Source of the DNA: Epiperipatus broadwayi
Lineage: Eukaryota > Onychophora > Udeonychophora > Euonychophora > Peripatidae
DNA: 64,000 nt
Reading direction: 5' to 3'
Assembly: GCA_028023455.1 (NCBI GenBank)
Contig: JAQFVV010000512.1
Location: forward strand, 372,001-436,000
Shown here: one piece after another, positions 24,200 to 38,331 of the stretch
How the letters are laid out: each line of letters starts with the position of its first letter
Numbering within the stretch: position 1 is the first letter of the stretch
Translations under genes and position numbers: made by a program
The notes under the pieces: generated by a model
The model's input: only the letters and a program-made list of their open reading frames with translations
The model's database searches: none
What the model was told of the DNA's origin: nothing

Positions 24200-25828
24200 T
24201 GTACTGGATCAAACCACAGAAACCACTTACTTACACGTATATAAGTTTTGGCTGGTTTCAAACTTCTCAATAATACATTTAAAATTTTGTTTACTTATAA
24301 ATGTTACATGAACTAACCGGCACATTCTAGCAAAGTGGGAAATATTATTGATAGCTTTAACTATCAATAATGGCCCACATCGGCTGCTAGATTCAAACCC
24401 CTACTATCCAAACACTTTATTTGTTTCAGAGTAAACTCTGGGTTACCAGTTAGTCTCAGACTAACATATTTGGTCATTAGGCCCATAATCCAGCACTCAA
24501 AATGATCCCAAAACTAGCCCAGTCTAATTTTAATCAATAATAAAATATAGGAAAAAGTATTGGTCAAAGGAGATGAATAAAAAGAAATTGATAAAAAGAA
24601 TTGACCGACAAATAAAGTTTAATTTTAAAGACAATTTATTAACTAACATTAATTTACTAAATTTAAACATCTTTATAATTTTTAATTAATATAACACACC
24701 CACATTTTAAATTAACACATTATAATATGTATCTTATAAAAAGCATAAATAATATTTGACATCGATAAATTATCTCACATTCACAAACATGCATATCAAT
24801 AGTTCATTATATGCATGCTTAAGAGTTCCAATTACTTGTCTCTGTAGGATTTATGAATTACAGCGGTGGCTACTATATATATAAATGAGAATAATAACAT
24901 TTTTTAACTAGGATTTTTGGAACGTGGATATTGCTTGTTGTTGGCTGCTTCTGATGGAGTATATCTAACCGGTTAGATCTGATGTTTCTTGAGATTTGAT
25001 ACTAATCCATTGGTTTTATTCTTGGAGACAGATGAACATTTGATGGAGGATTTCTGAGTTGTTATGCAGACATTATTTCATGGGCAGGTTTTGATGATCT
25101 TGTTGGACTAAAGGGCTGAAGCAAGAGCGTATATTCCCATAAGCCACTCAGCAATGCATTTCTGTTTCTGGATACATAATATAAACCACTATTATCTGAA
25201 CTGAAACAAGACTGACACTGAAAACTAGACTGACAACTGATGTCTGATAAAATTCTGGCTATTTATATATGCAAAGTGTTTTTGTTTTATTATATATGCA
25301 AAGTGTTTTTGTTTTAATATCCTGTGGCAAATATGCGTTGTCGAAATTCCTAATCTTTTGACGTGTTTTTGAAGATTGTTTATTTAGTAGTAGCTTTCAT
25401 AAATGTGTTGTTTTTATATCTTTGATTAGTAGCTCACCACTGTGTTTTTAAATACATTTCATTTCAATATTTATTTTCATGTGTTTTTCAATATGATTTT
25501 AACACGTATTTATTATATCTCTTATTAACAAGCTTACATTGATTTTTATTTACCATCGCACATATATACACATTTATTCTAATAAACTGGAATGAAAAGA
25601 GATTTATATTTTTTTAAACTTTAAATTATTTATTTTTAAGAATACTAATTAAGAAAAACTTTACTTCCTTTTATAAAACTTTTAGTTTAACTTTAAGAAA
25701 AACCCCTTCCCACTTTTAATCAATTATTTTCCAACTTTTATTTCAAATTCTTTTACAAAAGATTTTAATATTTTTTTTTTTTTAGACAAAATCATTTTAT
25801 ATACATGTGCCAATTTGGCCTTGGCACA
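24200..25828 (-). repeat. 5' LTR of the LTR retrotransposon
   Basis: 1629 bp, aligned end to end with the lower copy. Starts TGTACTGGATC and ends with the TGTGCCAA/TTGGCACA hairpin at 25806-25828. Differences from the other LTR are mostly transitions plus small indels (for example a 20-odd-bp duplication, TATTTATATATGCAAAGTG-like, near 25260-25310). Confidence 0.85.
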
Positions 25829-26523
<695 letters not shown>

Positions 26524-26813
26524 AATATATATTTATTAAATTTGTTAATAATTCTACCACATTTATATATTAATAGTTATAAATTCAGTTTATTTTGTGC
26601 ATTTAACAAATACTGTAAGTAGAGCGATTTATCTAGTATATATATATCAAGATTTTTATTAGTGTGTTTTTCACCTTAGCTCAACCCTATCACAATTATA
26701 CCTTGTCTCACATAGCAGACTATCCACTTTCACTATAGATGTATTTTGAAAGATCTACTTTATTTTTTCAAGTGAACAAAAATATATTCTTAATTTTACT
26801 TTATATATAATAT

Positions 26814-27312
26814 AGGGAGTGTACCAATAGCTCTAACAAGCTTTTCTTGATAAGTGCCACAAGAAAAAGCATTAAAAATATTTATCTAGAATTATCTCTA
26901 TTTGTAATACAAGCTTAAACCATGTCACATGAAATATGACTTGCTTATTGATTATTATAATTTTGTCCTTGAGTTGTTGGTGATGTTGGATTGCTGAGGC
27001 TATTCATATATAATGAGGATGATGTGTTTTGAGATCCATACAACTATTTAAGTTAGGTATCTGGATTTAAATACATTTACTTGTCTGAAATTTTTAGATT
27101 TTCTACTTAATAGTTATGTATTGATAAATGTAGGCTTTTGATATGGTATTGTAGATTTAGTGTCTGAAATATCCTAGTATGTTACTGAGGATAGCCAATA
27201 GCTTGAAACTGGTTTAAGGATAGGGATATTTTCTAGATAGAGATTTTAAAGGCTTCTCTTGTGATAATTACCACTAATAGCTTGTTAGAGCTATTGATAT
27301 GCTCCCTATATT
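26814..27312. mobile_element. Inverted-repeat (MITE-like) element
   Basis: About 500 bp with terminal inverted repeats of roughly 50 bp. The left end has GGGAGTGTACCAATAGCTCT and AACAAGCTTTTC, the right end the complement of GGGAGCATATCAATAGCTCT and AACAAGCTATTA. It is flanked by TATA on both sides, compatible with a TA duplication. No transposase. A segment inside the left end (TGTAATACAAGCTTAAACCA) recurs just outside the right end, so more than one insertion or a rearrangement is involved. A decayed relative is at 8.04-8.37 kb. Confidence 0.65.
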
Positions 27313-29069
27313 ACATATGTGTAATACGTGCTTAAAACAAGTCACATGCCATATGATGTGATTTATGGATAATAATCTTACTTTATATAAATATTTTTTG
27401 CATTTAAAATACAGTGGCTACAAAATTCATTTGATATAAATATCAAAAACAAAGGTTATTTTTATTTACATGATTAAAATCTTCTTAATTACGTTTTGTG
27501 TTAGAATAACAACCTGCAAAAATATTTAATTCAACATGTACAACTCTCTGGAGAAGTTTAAAATATTATTTGCAGATTGTAAAGAAGAATGCTCTTATGT
27601 CTTATTCTCACACATATCAAAATAGCTTTCTGGATTTAAATTAAATTAACAACTTGGGTTTGAAGTAAAATAGTGTCTTCTTTTACATCAACAATAATCC
27701 CCAAGGGGAACTATTATAGCTAATAAAGAAAACTTATTTAGCTGCAGGGAGATTATCAATTAGTTGTAATTGATAGCTTTCTGGAAACATCAAAGACAAA
27801 GGTTATTTCTGTTTACGTTGAAATAGTCTCCTTATTTATATTTTTTTAAAAACAACAATTCATTGAAAATATTTAATTCACTAGACATATATATTGTTCA
27901 AATATTAATATACAGATATAGTATGTATGAATGTTATTTTTTCTATTTTATACAGTGTTTTGTAAATAAACTGTATACATATACACTTGAAAGTTCAACA
28001 TACTTTCTTAATGTTTGTTAAAAAGTAAAATTTAATGTTTTCGTCAATAATTTAGTACTGGAAAAATCATATAATTTGACACCCAGTTTGAAAATGAAGA
28101 CGTTCTTGTTAAGTTGAAAGCAGGTAGTATTATTAGTGACAATATACATGAAAATAATCAACTCGGTCGGAAACATTTGCAAATCAACCGTTTGATTGTT
28201 GCAAGTAACGAGTCTTTTAATTCAGGTTTACTTTACTAAGGAAATATACTTGACAATTTTACTTCAGTCAAAGTATATCATATTGCGTTTTAAAAGAATT
28301 TGATCAATAATGAAAAATTGACGAAATTTGAATATTAGGTTTCGGCGAACACATTTATTTTAACTTTGACTTTATTTATTTGATGCAAATGTATAAATCA
28401 GTCATTATTTACCGTATTGTTACTTTAACTAATGACATTTAAAAAAACGTATATCATATATTAAATCATTATACATCATATATTTAATTACTAAAAATGT
28501 AATTTAACCTCAGTTAACTATTAATATATTAACTTCATATATTTAAATACTAAATATTTACTTTTACTTCAGTTAACTGCTCTATGATGCATATCTATGT
28601 CAAAACGAAGATATTTAAAAAAAGAGAGGTGTAAAAACAATATTAACGTTTTTTCCCTATGTGGCTCAATGCTTATTATAAAACAGGATCTCCCTGGCAG
28701 TATTCAGAAAGGAGCAACAATAAGATGGAAATGCGTTTTTGCGATTCCACACATAATTTATTTAATACATTAAAACGTCTATCTGCTATAAACTTGCACA
28801 AAATAGCATTTATATTAAGTCATCCAAGAGATAATAAATTAGAGTAAAAGATCAATAATGAAAAAATTCAAAAACACTAATTAACTGAATTAATTATTTT
28901 TTTAAAACAGCGAACTTAAAAAGTAAAAATAAATATTAGGCATTCTCAGGTAGGTAGAGATAACATCTGAAAATTCTTAAAAAGAGATTAAGACACATGT
29001 CGGGGCAGATTCAGCCAGCCATTCAGTGATGAATCTTTCTTTATATTATGGCAACTACAGATTATGTGT
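27313..29069. other. AT-rich sequence with a loose tandem duplication
   Basis: 27430-27560 and 27785-27900 share anchors (AACAAAGGTTATTTTTATTTAC against GACAAAGGTTATTTCTGTTTAC; AAAATATTTAATTCA), suggesting an old duplication about 350 bp long. A 62-aa frame at 28659-28847 has balanced composition but no domain that I recognise. No gene supported. Confidence 0.45.
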
Positions 29070-29639
29070 AATTTAAAAACATATAAATTTGATGAAAAAC
29101 TCTCAAACATTCAATGAGAAGTTACAGAAAAAAACTGAAGAGGTATTTAAAATGTCCTCATGATTTTTTTTCACTACAAGGTACAAAATATGAAAGAATA
29201 CTATTGTGGAGATTTATGGTTTATAAGACAGGATGACAAGGTTAGTTATTGAAATTAATAAAAGATACAGGTTGCAGATAATTTAGGTTTAAGCCTTAAC
29301 AAGTTCTTTCTGTGATTATAATGTAAAGGATTTTTATATAGACACACAAAATGTTGTGGATAAATTTAGACAATGGTGATAGAAACAAAAGAGAACATGT
29401 ATGCAGATTCTACATAAAAAGAATAGATCTGTTGTAAAAATTTCTTCACTGAAAAAATGCTAAATGGAAATGGACATGGAAGAATTAAAATGAAGGTAGA
29501 GCAGAATCCAATCATATTTTGACTAACAAAAAATATGCATTTCAAGAGTGCAATGTTTTTTATAGATTCAACACAGAAAGTGTTAATCCATCAGTAAGAT
29601 ATAAAATATATGTTAATAAAAAAATTAAACCACTAAACA

Positions 29640-29800
29640 TCATATGGTTTCCATTCTTTATTCTTGATCTGCGGTTATTGGATGCATGGGCATTAGATTG
29701 AGATTTAATGTGCAAACCATCTTGCATACATTGATTACTCTGGTTTGCACTGAATGTTGTTACTGTAGGGAGAGTTTAGCCATTATGTAATAAAAAAATA
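29640..29800. mobile_element. MITE, partial copy of the 47.65-kb family
   Basis: Shares CATCTTGCATACATTGATTACTCTGG with the right half of the complete element at 47651-47832 (allowing two mismatches) and ends in GGAGAGTTT. It interrupts the endonuclease region of the decayed RTE-like LINE. Confidence 0.6.
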
Positions 29801-31009
29801 GAGACAAAACTATTAGGACAGGCATCATTTAGTATTGATATTCTTAATCTTCAGAAAATTTTCAATCTATTAACATTAAAACATGCAATTTATTTTAAAC
29901 ATTAACAGACTTTGAAGATAGTTTACATTTGATTTAAATAAGAAGTCAGCTAATGTTCTTTTAAGAACTACAAAAAAAATAGCTAGACAAAAAAGGCTCT
30001 AGTTTGCCAGTAAAGAATTTATATTAAGACAAGACAATATAGGAATAAAAGAAGGAGTATGAAAGTTTTAAAAGTGATTCATTAAGAAAGAATAATTGCC
30101 ATGAGGTTAGTGAAATGGTACAGTGAATTACTAATGATATAAAAAATATAATTGTGAATTGACTAGGAATATCGTTTCAATAGTGTAGAAGAGAAAAGTT
30201 GTTTCAGTGGTAAGAAATAAAGAAGTAAAAAAATAAAGAAAGAAAATAATAAAAAATAAAGAAGATATATGATTTCATGAAATTTGTGGAATAATTCTAT
30301 AAAAAATATTATATAATGATAAATAAAACAAAATATCCCTATAACTACCATTGCAAAAAAAATTCTCACGAAATAAATAAGCATATAGTTCAATTTTGTA
30401 ACAACCAAAAAGCATTATGAAATGAAATGATGAAATCATTTTTAATATTTTAAATAAAGCACATAAAAAATAAAAAAAAAACATTGTTGGTGAAGGATGA
30501 AAGATTGAAATAGTAATATTGATAGTCAAGCAAGGTGATAAAGAAGATAATAAAAGTAAAGACTTATCAATCATCCACCAATTTCGGAAAAATATTGACT
30601 AAGATAAATGACCATAGTACACTAAACTACCAAAGGAACAAGCAGTGCTTGAAAATGAATTTTGCAATAGAGAATCATAGTATAGTATTATCATATTATA
30701 GTATTAAGAGAAGTTATAGAAAAAACCATGAATATGTTATTGGCATTTTGCTTTGGGTTTGAAGATTATAAAAAGACAATTGAATCAATAAGAGCCTATT
30801 AATTTTTTCATCTATAACAATATAAACATAGACTATTGTAATATTTTATAGAATAGTTATCAATGTGTGTTAACAGTGATTAGAAAATGTGGTTGCATGA
30901 ATATTAACATTGATAAATGTATGACAAAATTATTATTAATATTTAATTCTTTGCAGCACTTTTATAAATAAATATTTTAACTTAATACACATCTGCACAT
31001 ATAATGTAG

Positions 31010-31500
31010 TATAGAAAAGACTTGGACTCAGACTTTCACACAACCTTCAACTCTCCATGCCATCTCATATTTTTGACATACCTGATCACACAAACGTTGA
31101 AAAAATGAATAATCATCAATAAATTTATTTTATGGTAAGTCAGCTCATCAGATGGTCCAGATTACCATCTCCACATGTATATACAGTTAGTGCTCAGCTT
31201 TATATTAAGATAGCCAATCTTCATACTTTAATGGACAAGCTTCAAACTACTAAAACCCACAACTCTTCAGCCCTACATTTCAGTGAAAATGTGATTATGA
31301 AACATTCAAAGTCCCCCAAGGGCCAAGATTGTCATTCTCCCCATGTTGATGTTAGTCATTCTGACTATTCATGCACCAGAGAATAATACATTTTACATAT
31401 ATATGTGAGGGTTGAGCAGACCTTTTATATAGAAAACTGAGAGAATAAAACAAATATGATCACTTTATTATGTATATTTTGCAAGGCATAAGCTTGTGGT
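31010..31500 (-). mobile_element. Family W repeat, minus-strand copy
   Basis: Contains CAGACTTTCACACAACC and CCATCTCATA (as in the 63-kb copy), then the hammerhead position at about 31125-31155 (CTGATGA intact at 31145-31151 on minus; stem II decayed), then TTATATTAAGATAGCCAATCTTC and TAATGGACAAGCTTCAA, shared with the 1.4-kb copy. It splits the RT region of the older LINE. Confidence 0.6.
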
Positions 31501-32243
31501 TAAGACTTGTAGATGTCCCTAATATCACATTTTTACACACATATTCTTGAGGTTAAAGCCTTAGTAAATATTACTTACCTAATGAATGTGCATTTAAATA
31601 AATTTATAAATGATATGGTTGTTTTTACAAATAATCTTTCAGAGTTTGAGGAAGCGTTGCAAAAGTTATTAAATAAAAGGAAAAATATAGGACAAAAAGC
31701 AATGCTAAAAAACAAGAGTAATGTCCAATAGATTTTCTAAGAAAATGAAAACAGACACTGATAGCCATAAATTAGAAGATATTAAGAAGTACAAATATAT
31801 TGGTCAGATTTTTTATTATAGATGTAAACATAATAGATAAAGTTAATCTTAGAATGAAATTTGGATGAGTGGCTTTTATTCTATTTCAAAAGAAGATTTT
31901 TAATAAATGTGTCTTACAAGTTTCATTTATGCATCTGCAACTTCAATACATAACAGAAAAACAATACAGACAATTGAGATACATCGACAACGTATGGGAA
32001 TATAAATGTTAAAAGCAAAAAGTGAGATTGACAAAGAAATATATGGGTAAAGAAACCATGTGATGTTATTGATATTATTAAAATATATACACAGAAATTG
32101 GATTGTATTATATACATTACTAGAAGAGATAATGTTAGTTTTCAGTTAAAGTTTTAAACTGAATTCCAAGATGTTGTAAAAGGCATTACAATACACCATG
32201 TGTGAGATGGATAGATAGAAAAATGACTATATGATTGGAAGAT

Positions 32244-32246
<3 letters not shown>

Positions 32247-32309
<63 letters not shown>
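32247..32309. repeat. (TA)n microsatellite
   Basis: About 31 TA units. It forms the left border of the inverted LINE pair. Confidence 0.95.
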
Positions 32310-32311
<2 letters not shown>

Positions 32312-32960
32312 CACTAGATGGAGCTTTACCAATAGCTCACTGACAAGAGAACTAGTATGGAGGGTAAGAAGAGTTTAAATATATATAGAAGTAAACGGAA
32401 TATTGGATGCGAGTTAATTTATGATAATAGTAAGGAAAGTAGTTTATTGTTTAAGGCTCCAACAGGATCTTTAGCAACAAGAGAATATTCATGTAAATGT
32501 AAAACTATGAGTGATTTAGTGTGCAAATTGTGTAAGGAAGGTATAGAAAATATTAGGCATCTGTTGATTAAATGTAAATGCTTGAAAGCAGAAAGGGTAC
32601 AGATAATGAAGTTATGGAAGAATAGGTATGAACAAAGTGACTATACAGAAATTGAGTTATTAGTTTTTATGCTGGGTTTGTGAAAAGATAAGGGGCATTT
32701 AGATACAAAGACCATAGAGTTGACAAAGATTATGTTGTGGAAATGGGGTGGGGCAGAATATGGGAAGACTTAGAGTGGGAATGTAAAATAAAGTGGCTAA
32801 CAGGTTTATCTGGGCATAATTGCTGAGATATTCTTGACTTCGTTTAAGGAGAAGCCAAATACATCACATCACATTACAAGCTTAGTTTACATAAATGCTG
32901 AGAGAGATAGAATTCAATATCTCTTATTCTCCAATCTTTAAACCATGGTTTCAAGCTAGT
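32310..32960 (+). pseudogene. LINE 3' end, 5'-truncated, left arm of inverted pair
   Basis: A 108-aa frame (32357-32683) ends in a C-terminal domain with CKLCKEGIENIRHLLIKC, the C-x2-C-x8-H-x4-C knuckle found after the RT domain of many non-LTR retrotransposons, followed by about 230 bp of 3' UTR (CTAACAGGTTTATCTGGGC, GGAGAAGCCAAATACATCAC). RT itself is missing: a typical 5' truncation. The 3' UTR family recurs at 15.36-15.56 kb and in the facing copy at 33.0-33.4 kb. Confidence 0.65.
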
Positions 32961-32995
32961 TTCTGGTCTTCCTACTGTTTACTGACATGAGCCAA

Positions 32996-34200
<1,205 letters not shown>

Positions 34201-35249
34201 TTCTTATACTTTTAATGGTAATAGTATGAATACTGAACCCTACCACTTGATGGCATTTGTTTTTCACACAACACACATCAATATAGCATTTTAGCGGCCT
34301 AACTTATGGCTAACACTACAACAGTCTTGTTTTAAGCCATAACAGGCCGCCTAGGGGGTGATGTACCCTACAATTACATAATGAAATACAATGCCCATTG
34401 ACTTGGAACAGTATTCCTCAAGTGAGCACAATTCAACTCTCACTATGGTCTGATTTGATGGAGGCCATATTCGAAGAATGCCAAACTATCAAAAAATTCA
34501 TTGTTGAAAAATTTTGAGAAGGCATAGTGGATTTAGTATTATATATTAAGAATTTTCTTTCCATCATGCATGCTTCCTAATTAATAATTTCATAGTAATA
34601 TCAAAGGTTAATGATTATCTCTATATACATGGATATTATCTTTCCCTTTCTCTTATTTATTATAATAACAATCCATTGTAATATTCAATTATACATAAAT
34701 ATATGTTATAATTTGAGTTAAACCATGTATTATTTTGCTTTAATTCCTGACAATTCAATGAAATAACATCTATCATTGTCACGGTGAAGTTTTTAAAATA
34801 AAGCTGTTAGATCTCAAGTATTAATGAGATTGAGTGTGAAAATTAGAAATATAAAATAACATAACAATTTTTATGTAAGATTTTTCAAATGTTTTAAAAG
34901 ATGACCTTGAGATGATGGATGATATTTCATCAAAACAACGGAAAATATACAAAAATGCTTTATTTACATCATATAAGCTTGAAAACACTAAATTCTAGTA
35001 TATGTATAGAATAAAATACATTTTACCAGAGTATGTAGACAATTATCAACTATTAAAATAAATATCTTCAGAACAAAACAGTATTTGTTATTTTGCTGAG
35101 CAAGCTTTGACTAAGATATATTGTATCAAAAGACTGACTCTGCAGAGTCATAAAATTTGTTTTGTATGAAAGTTTTAGTAGTGTAATACATAATTAATGT
35201 CTACATACTCTGGAAGAATATATTTTAGCATATATAATCTAGGATATAT
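34201..35249. other. AT-rich sequence, no gene seen
   Basis: No recognised coding or repeat signal. A GC-richer patch near 34310-34370 contains a loose inverted repeat (TTAGCGGCC / GGCCGCCTA) but nothing nameable. Confidence 0.45.
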
Positions 35250-36020
35250 ACATATCATATAGTATATAGGATTTGAACATAAGATCAAGTTTTTTAACTT
35301 GCATTTTTGTTTATCATATATATATATATATCCTTTACTCCATTTCAACAACCAATATACGTAGTCATATATATGTGAAAAAGATGAATAATCCCCAATA
35401 TATGTATTTCATGCACAATCAGAACTCTTCAGTTGGGCCAGATCATAATATAATAATTGTTTTGCTTATATTAGATAGCAATTACTTGAACATTAATGGG
35501 CAGGTTTCAGTCTTCATATCCTGATTATAAATATGTGTAATAAACTATGATTTGGTGCAAATGATAAGTGGTAGTTCTACATGAACTATGTATATTGGGA
35601 AACATTAATCCTTTTTTCACATGTATGAGCACATGTGTAGCAGTTGTTTGAGGTGGAGTGGAAATGAATATGGACTGAAAACCCTAAGTTCAAATCCCTC
35701 TATTTACTATAGTAAACATTCCATAAAATGAATGAATAGGTTAATTACATACTGTCTTGGAAATAAGTTACATCATAGTATAATCCCAGCTTATCCCTAT
35801 CCTACTGTATAATTGAATAATTAATGTTCTGATAACATGAAGGATTAGATTAAAGTAATGTCTACATGGGTATAACTACAACATCAAATCCATCAAGGGC
35901 ATTGATCATTCCATCATTGATTTTTCAATGAAATGAACAGCTGAATTGTTGGAAGGGTGAGAATATGAAGCCTGGCCATTAAAGTTTAAAGAGGTCTATA
36001 TTAATATAAGCCAAGGACTG

Positions 36021-36093
<73 letters not shown>

Positions 36094-36291
36094 GGAGATT
36101 ATGGTCTGGTCCAACTGATGAGAGCTTGTTCTGCATGAAATGCATATATTGGGGATCATTTATGTTTTTCACATGTCTGGGTCCTGTGTATTGATTGTTT
36201 GAGATGGAGTGGGGATGACTAAAGGATGAAAATCCTGTGATGAAATCCTTCTATTTACTATAGTTAACATTCAGTATAATGAATAAATAGG

Positions 36292-36292
<1 letters not shown>
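35250..36292. mobile_element. Family W repeat, tandem plus inverted units
   Basis: The left part (35250-35530) is a minus-strand W segment with a mutated core (CTGAAGA, GAAA) near 35401-35438. It is followed by plus-strand units: a decayed core at 35561-35609, about 400 bp of unit body, (TA)n at 36025-36090, and a better core at 36109-36152. Both plus-strand cores are followed by the same downstream segment (TTTTTCACATGT, TGTTTGAG-TGGAGTGG, TTCTATTTACTATAGTTAAC, TGAATAAATAGGTTA). The core-to-core distance is about 540 bp, giving one full unit bounded by two motifs. AGTTCAAATCCC at about 35690 is B-box-like. Confidence 0.6.
36109..36152 (+). ncRNA. Hammerhead-ribozyme-like motif, best W core
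   Basis: GTCCAA, CTGATGA (36115-36121), a stem II region GAGC...GCAT, GAAA (36137-36140), then ATGCATAT and TTGGGG (36149-36154). CCAA and TTGG can pair as stem I, and the self-complementary ATGCAT next to GAAA can form only a very short stem III, as in minimal type I hammerheads that are thought to act as dimers. Stem II is weakened in this copy (A against A). The conserved core residues are intact. Confidence 0.5.
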
Positions 36293-36341
<49 letters not shown>

Positions 36342-36380
36342 TAATATATATATATATATATATATATATATTACTGTGTA
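36293..36380. repeat. (TA)n with flanking hairpin
   Basis: (TA)n at 36293-36335, then TACACAGTAATATA...TATATTACTGTGTA (36335-36380), a long perfect hairpin with a TA-only centre. Confidence 0.85.
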
Positions 36381-37871
36381 TTTTTTCTTTCTGATGAAAA
36401 CCAGTCCTCTGGTTGAAATATATTATTTATTGGATTTATAAGTTTTTTTTTTGTTTTTATATGTATTTCCTTTGGTTAGTTTGTTATATATTAATATTTT
36501 GATATATATAACTGAATATTTGTAAATACAGTAACTAAATAATTAAAAATATTCAGTTATATATGTTCCTTTCACAGATAAATCTCATTATATTAGCTTA
36601 TTGAAATATATCATAGCTTAAATAAGACATGTCTCTTATTTATTCTGGTTATTCTAATTTTTTTTATACTAAATAGATAGTGCAGTTTATGCTTCCAACA
36701 GTACAAGGATGAGAATCAGGCTACTACCTCCAAATAATAAATACAATTTGAGCAACAAAATATACTAGGCATAATTAAGTCTATTTTCAACAAATTGTAT
36801 TCTTATATGGGTCTGTAAAGCATAATAGCTTAAAACAATTGCCCCTTTATGATTAAATGAATGATAAAAAATGTATTTACTTATTTTATAAATACATATT
36901 TATAAACTTGCCTTATAAGTTTAAAATAAAAATAAAATTAATACAACAAATAGTACAAAGAAAAATTACCTTTACGATTTCATAATTTTATATTTACAAC
37001 TGAAAGTACACCTTTGCCTTTGACCTAAATTTAACTATAGATGAAAGATAAAAGGAATGAATTATTAATAATGTCAGAGTATGTGTGTATTTATAATGTT
37101 TAATAAAAAATATTAACATTCATTTTATTATCTAAAATGAATTTCACACAACACATTTCATGACTAAGAGAATAACGTAACTGTATTGAGAAGTATTGTT
37201 GCTCACGCATGTAAGTGACATTCAACATAAAGATTTGTCGCATCATTAAGCTTGACAAGACAAGCATGCACGTTATCACTATTTGCTATAATAAATTACA
37301 TTTGCAATTATAGTTCAATAATATTTTTCTTTCATTTTTCCTTTAAGTATTATTCGGTCCAAATTATGTAATATAGACGTATATCTAACGAAATGTAATA
37401 CTACGCCTGCGCATATAAGTATATAATTATTTGATAGTTCATGATAATTTAAGGTCAGTATTTTATAAGAAACAATATTAATGGTTAAAGTTATTTATTG
37501 ATCAGTTTAATACACATTAATAAACATAACTCTCTGCAAGGAATGCTGGATTGTTAACGACGACTCAGAGTTATTGTTATAATTAAAATTATCATGCATA
37601 AGAACGGATTGGTTGTATTTACTATTCATACATTAAATTCAGTACTGAATTAGAAGTGATCTCGCTTTTACTTTAATTATAAATAGTACATTACTTTTTT
37701 ATTAAATATGTGATTTATCTTGCACAATCTGTTTGAATTGCTTAAGTGCATCAAAGCTAAATGTTATTTCTGGGCTAATATTTGTAATAAAATATATATA
37801 ATATTTCAATTTTTTTATTATGTAAATAAAATAAATTGTGGAAATATTTTAATGTAATAAAAAGAGATATA
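36381..37871. other. AT-rich sequence, no gene seen
   Basis: One clear hairpin at about 36501-36562 (ATATATAACTGAATATTT / AAATATTCAGTTATATAT). Otherwise nothing recognised. Confidence 0.5.
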
Positions 37872-38273
37872 CACAGCAGAATTGTTGCCACAAATTATCC
37901 ATTACTTTTGCCAGACATAAGACTACATCATGTGCTTTAGTATCAAATAGTATTTTTTGTGGCTTGACTTTAATTAGAATAAAGTTTAATAAAATACTTT
38001 AGCTTTAACTATCTATTATGTTTGACAATTGTAAATCTAAATACGTTTTAGATTTTAATGTTTTGCTTTATATTAAAGTCAAGACAAAAAATTACTATTT
38101 GGTGCTAAAAATCTTTTAAAACGGTTTAAAGTTGTAATTAATAATTTGCAAAGTGCATACTCAAATTTTTACAACTATTATAGCCTAATATATATTATTT
38201 GGCACTAAGTAAAGTAGGTTAGCCTTATGCCTGGCAAAAGCAACTGGTTTTATTGTATCAACAATTCTGCTAA
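37872..38273. mobile_element. Foldback / MITE-like element
   Basis: Terminal inverted repeats AGCAGAATTGTTG and CAACAATTCTGCT. Further in, TTTTGCCAGACATAAG pairs with CTTATGCCTGGCAAAA, and a second, inner partner (AAAGTCAAGACAAAAAATTA, TTTGGTGCTA) matches the same left arm at TAGTATCAAATAGTATTTTT. One left arm thus has two right-side partners. No ORF. It lies next to the (TA)n bordering the RTE-like LINE. Confidence 0.65.
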
Positions 38274-38331
38274 ACATACATGAAAATGTCCTCACAATTT
38301 ATTTTGTTTATATATATATATATATATATAT

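Larger units (their letters stand above)
19243..25828 (-). mobile_element. Non-autonomous LTR retrotransposon (gypsy-like), complete
   Basis: A 6.6-kb element with two direct LTRs (19243-20851 and 24200-25828) and a 3.35-kb internal region. It is flanked by a 4-bp target duplication ATAC (19239-19242 and 25829-25832). A purine-rich tract directly inside the lower LTR (GGAGGGGGAGGGG on minus) is the polypurine tract, which sets the orientation: 5' LTR on the right, 3' LTR on the left. Three nt inside the 5' LTR the minus strand reads TGGCTTTCCC, a possible primer binding site, though no tRNA could be assigned. The internal region encodes a gag-like protein with many stops. No protease, RT or integrase motifs were found, so movement would have required proteins from another element. 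LTRs are about 95% alike by eye. Confidence 0.85.
29070..32235 (+). pseudogene. Decayed RTE-like LINE, related to the intact one at 38-41 kb
   Basis: Translated fragments follow the order of the intact 960-aa ORF. 29500-29620 gives LTNKKYAFQECNVFYRFNTE, matching the LTNRKYIFQDCN...FNTGSDH end of the endonuclease; about 29840 gives FSIDILNLQKIF; about 30265 FMKFVE; about 30530 QGDKEDNK-type sequence of the RT; 30690-30770 a remnant of the EKAFD region; 31610-31700 DMVVFTNNLSEFEEALQKLL, matching the FADD region; 31775-31800 KKYKYIGQIF; and about 32205 VRWID at the C-terminus. Stops and frameshifts are everywhere. A MITE (29.64-29.80 kb) and a W repeat (31.0-31.5 kb) have inserted into it. It is far older than the intact copy. 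Confidence 0.75.

Noticed and set aside
28659-28847. Possible host exon (62 codons)
   Set aside because: Balanced composition but no domain, no splice signal I can defend.
35660-35710. SINE call based on AGTTCAAATCCC
   Set aside because: Only a B-box-like word; no A box at the right distance, and it lies inside the W unit.
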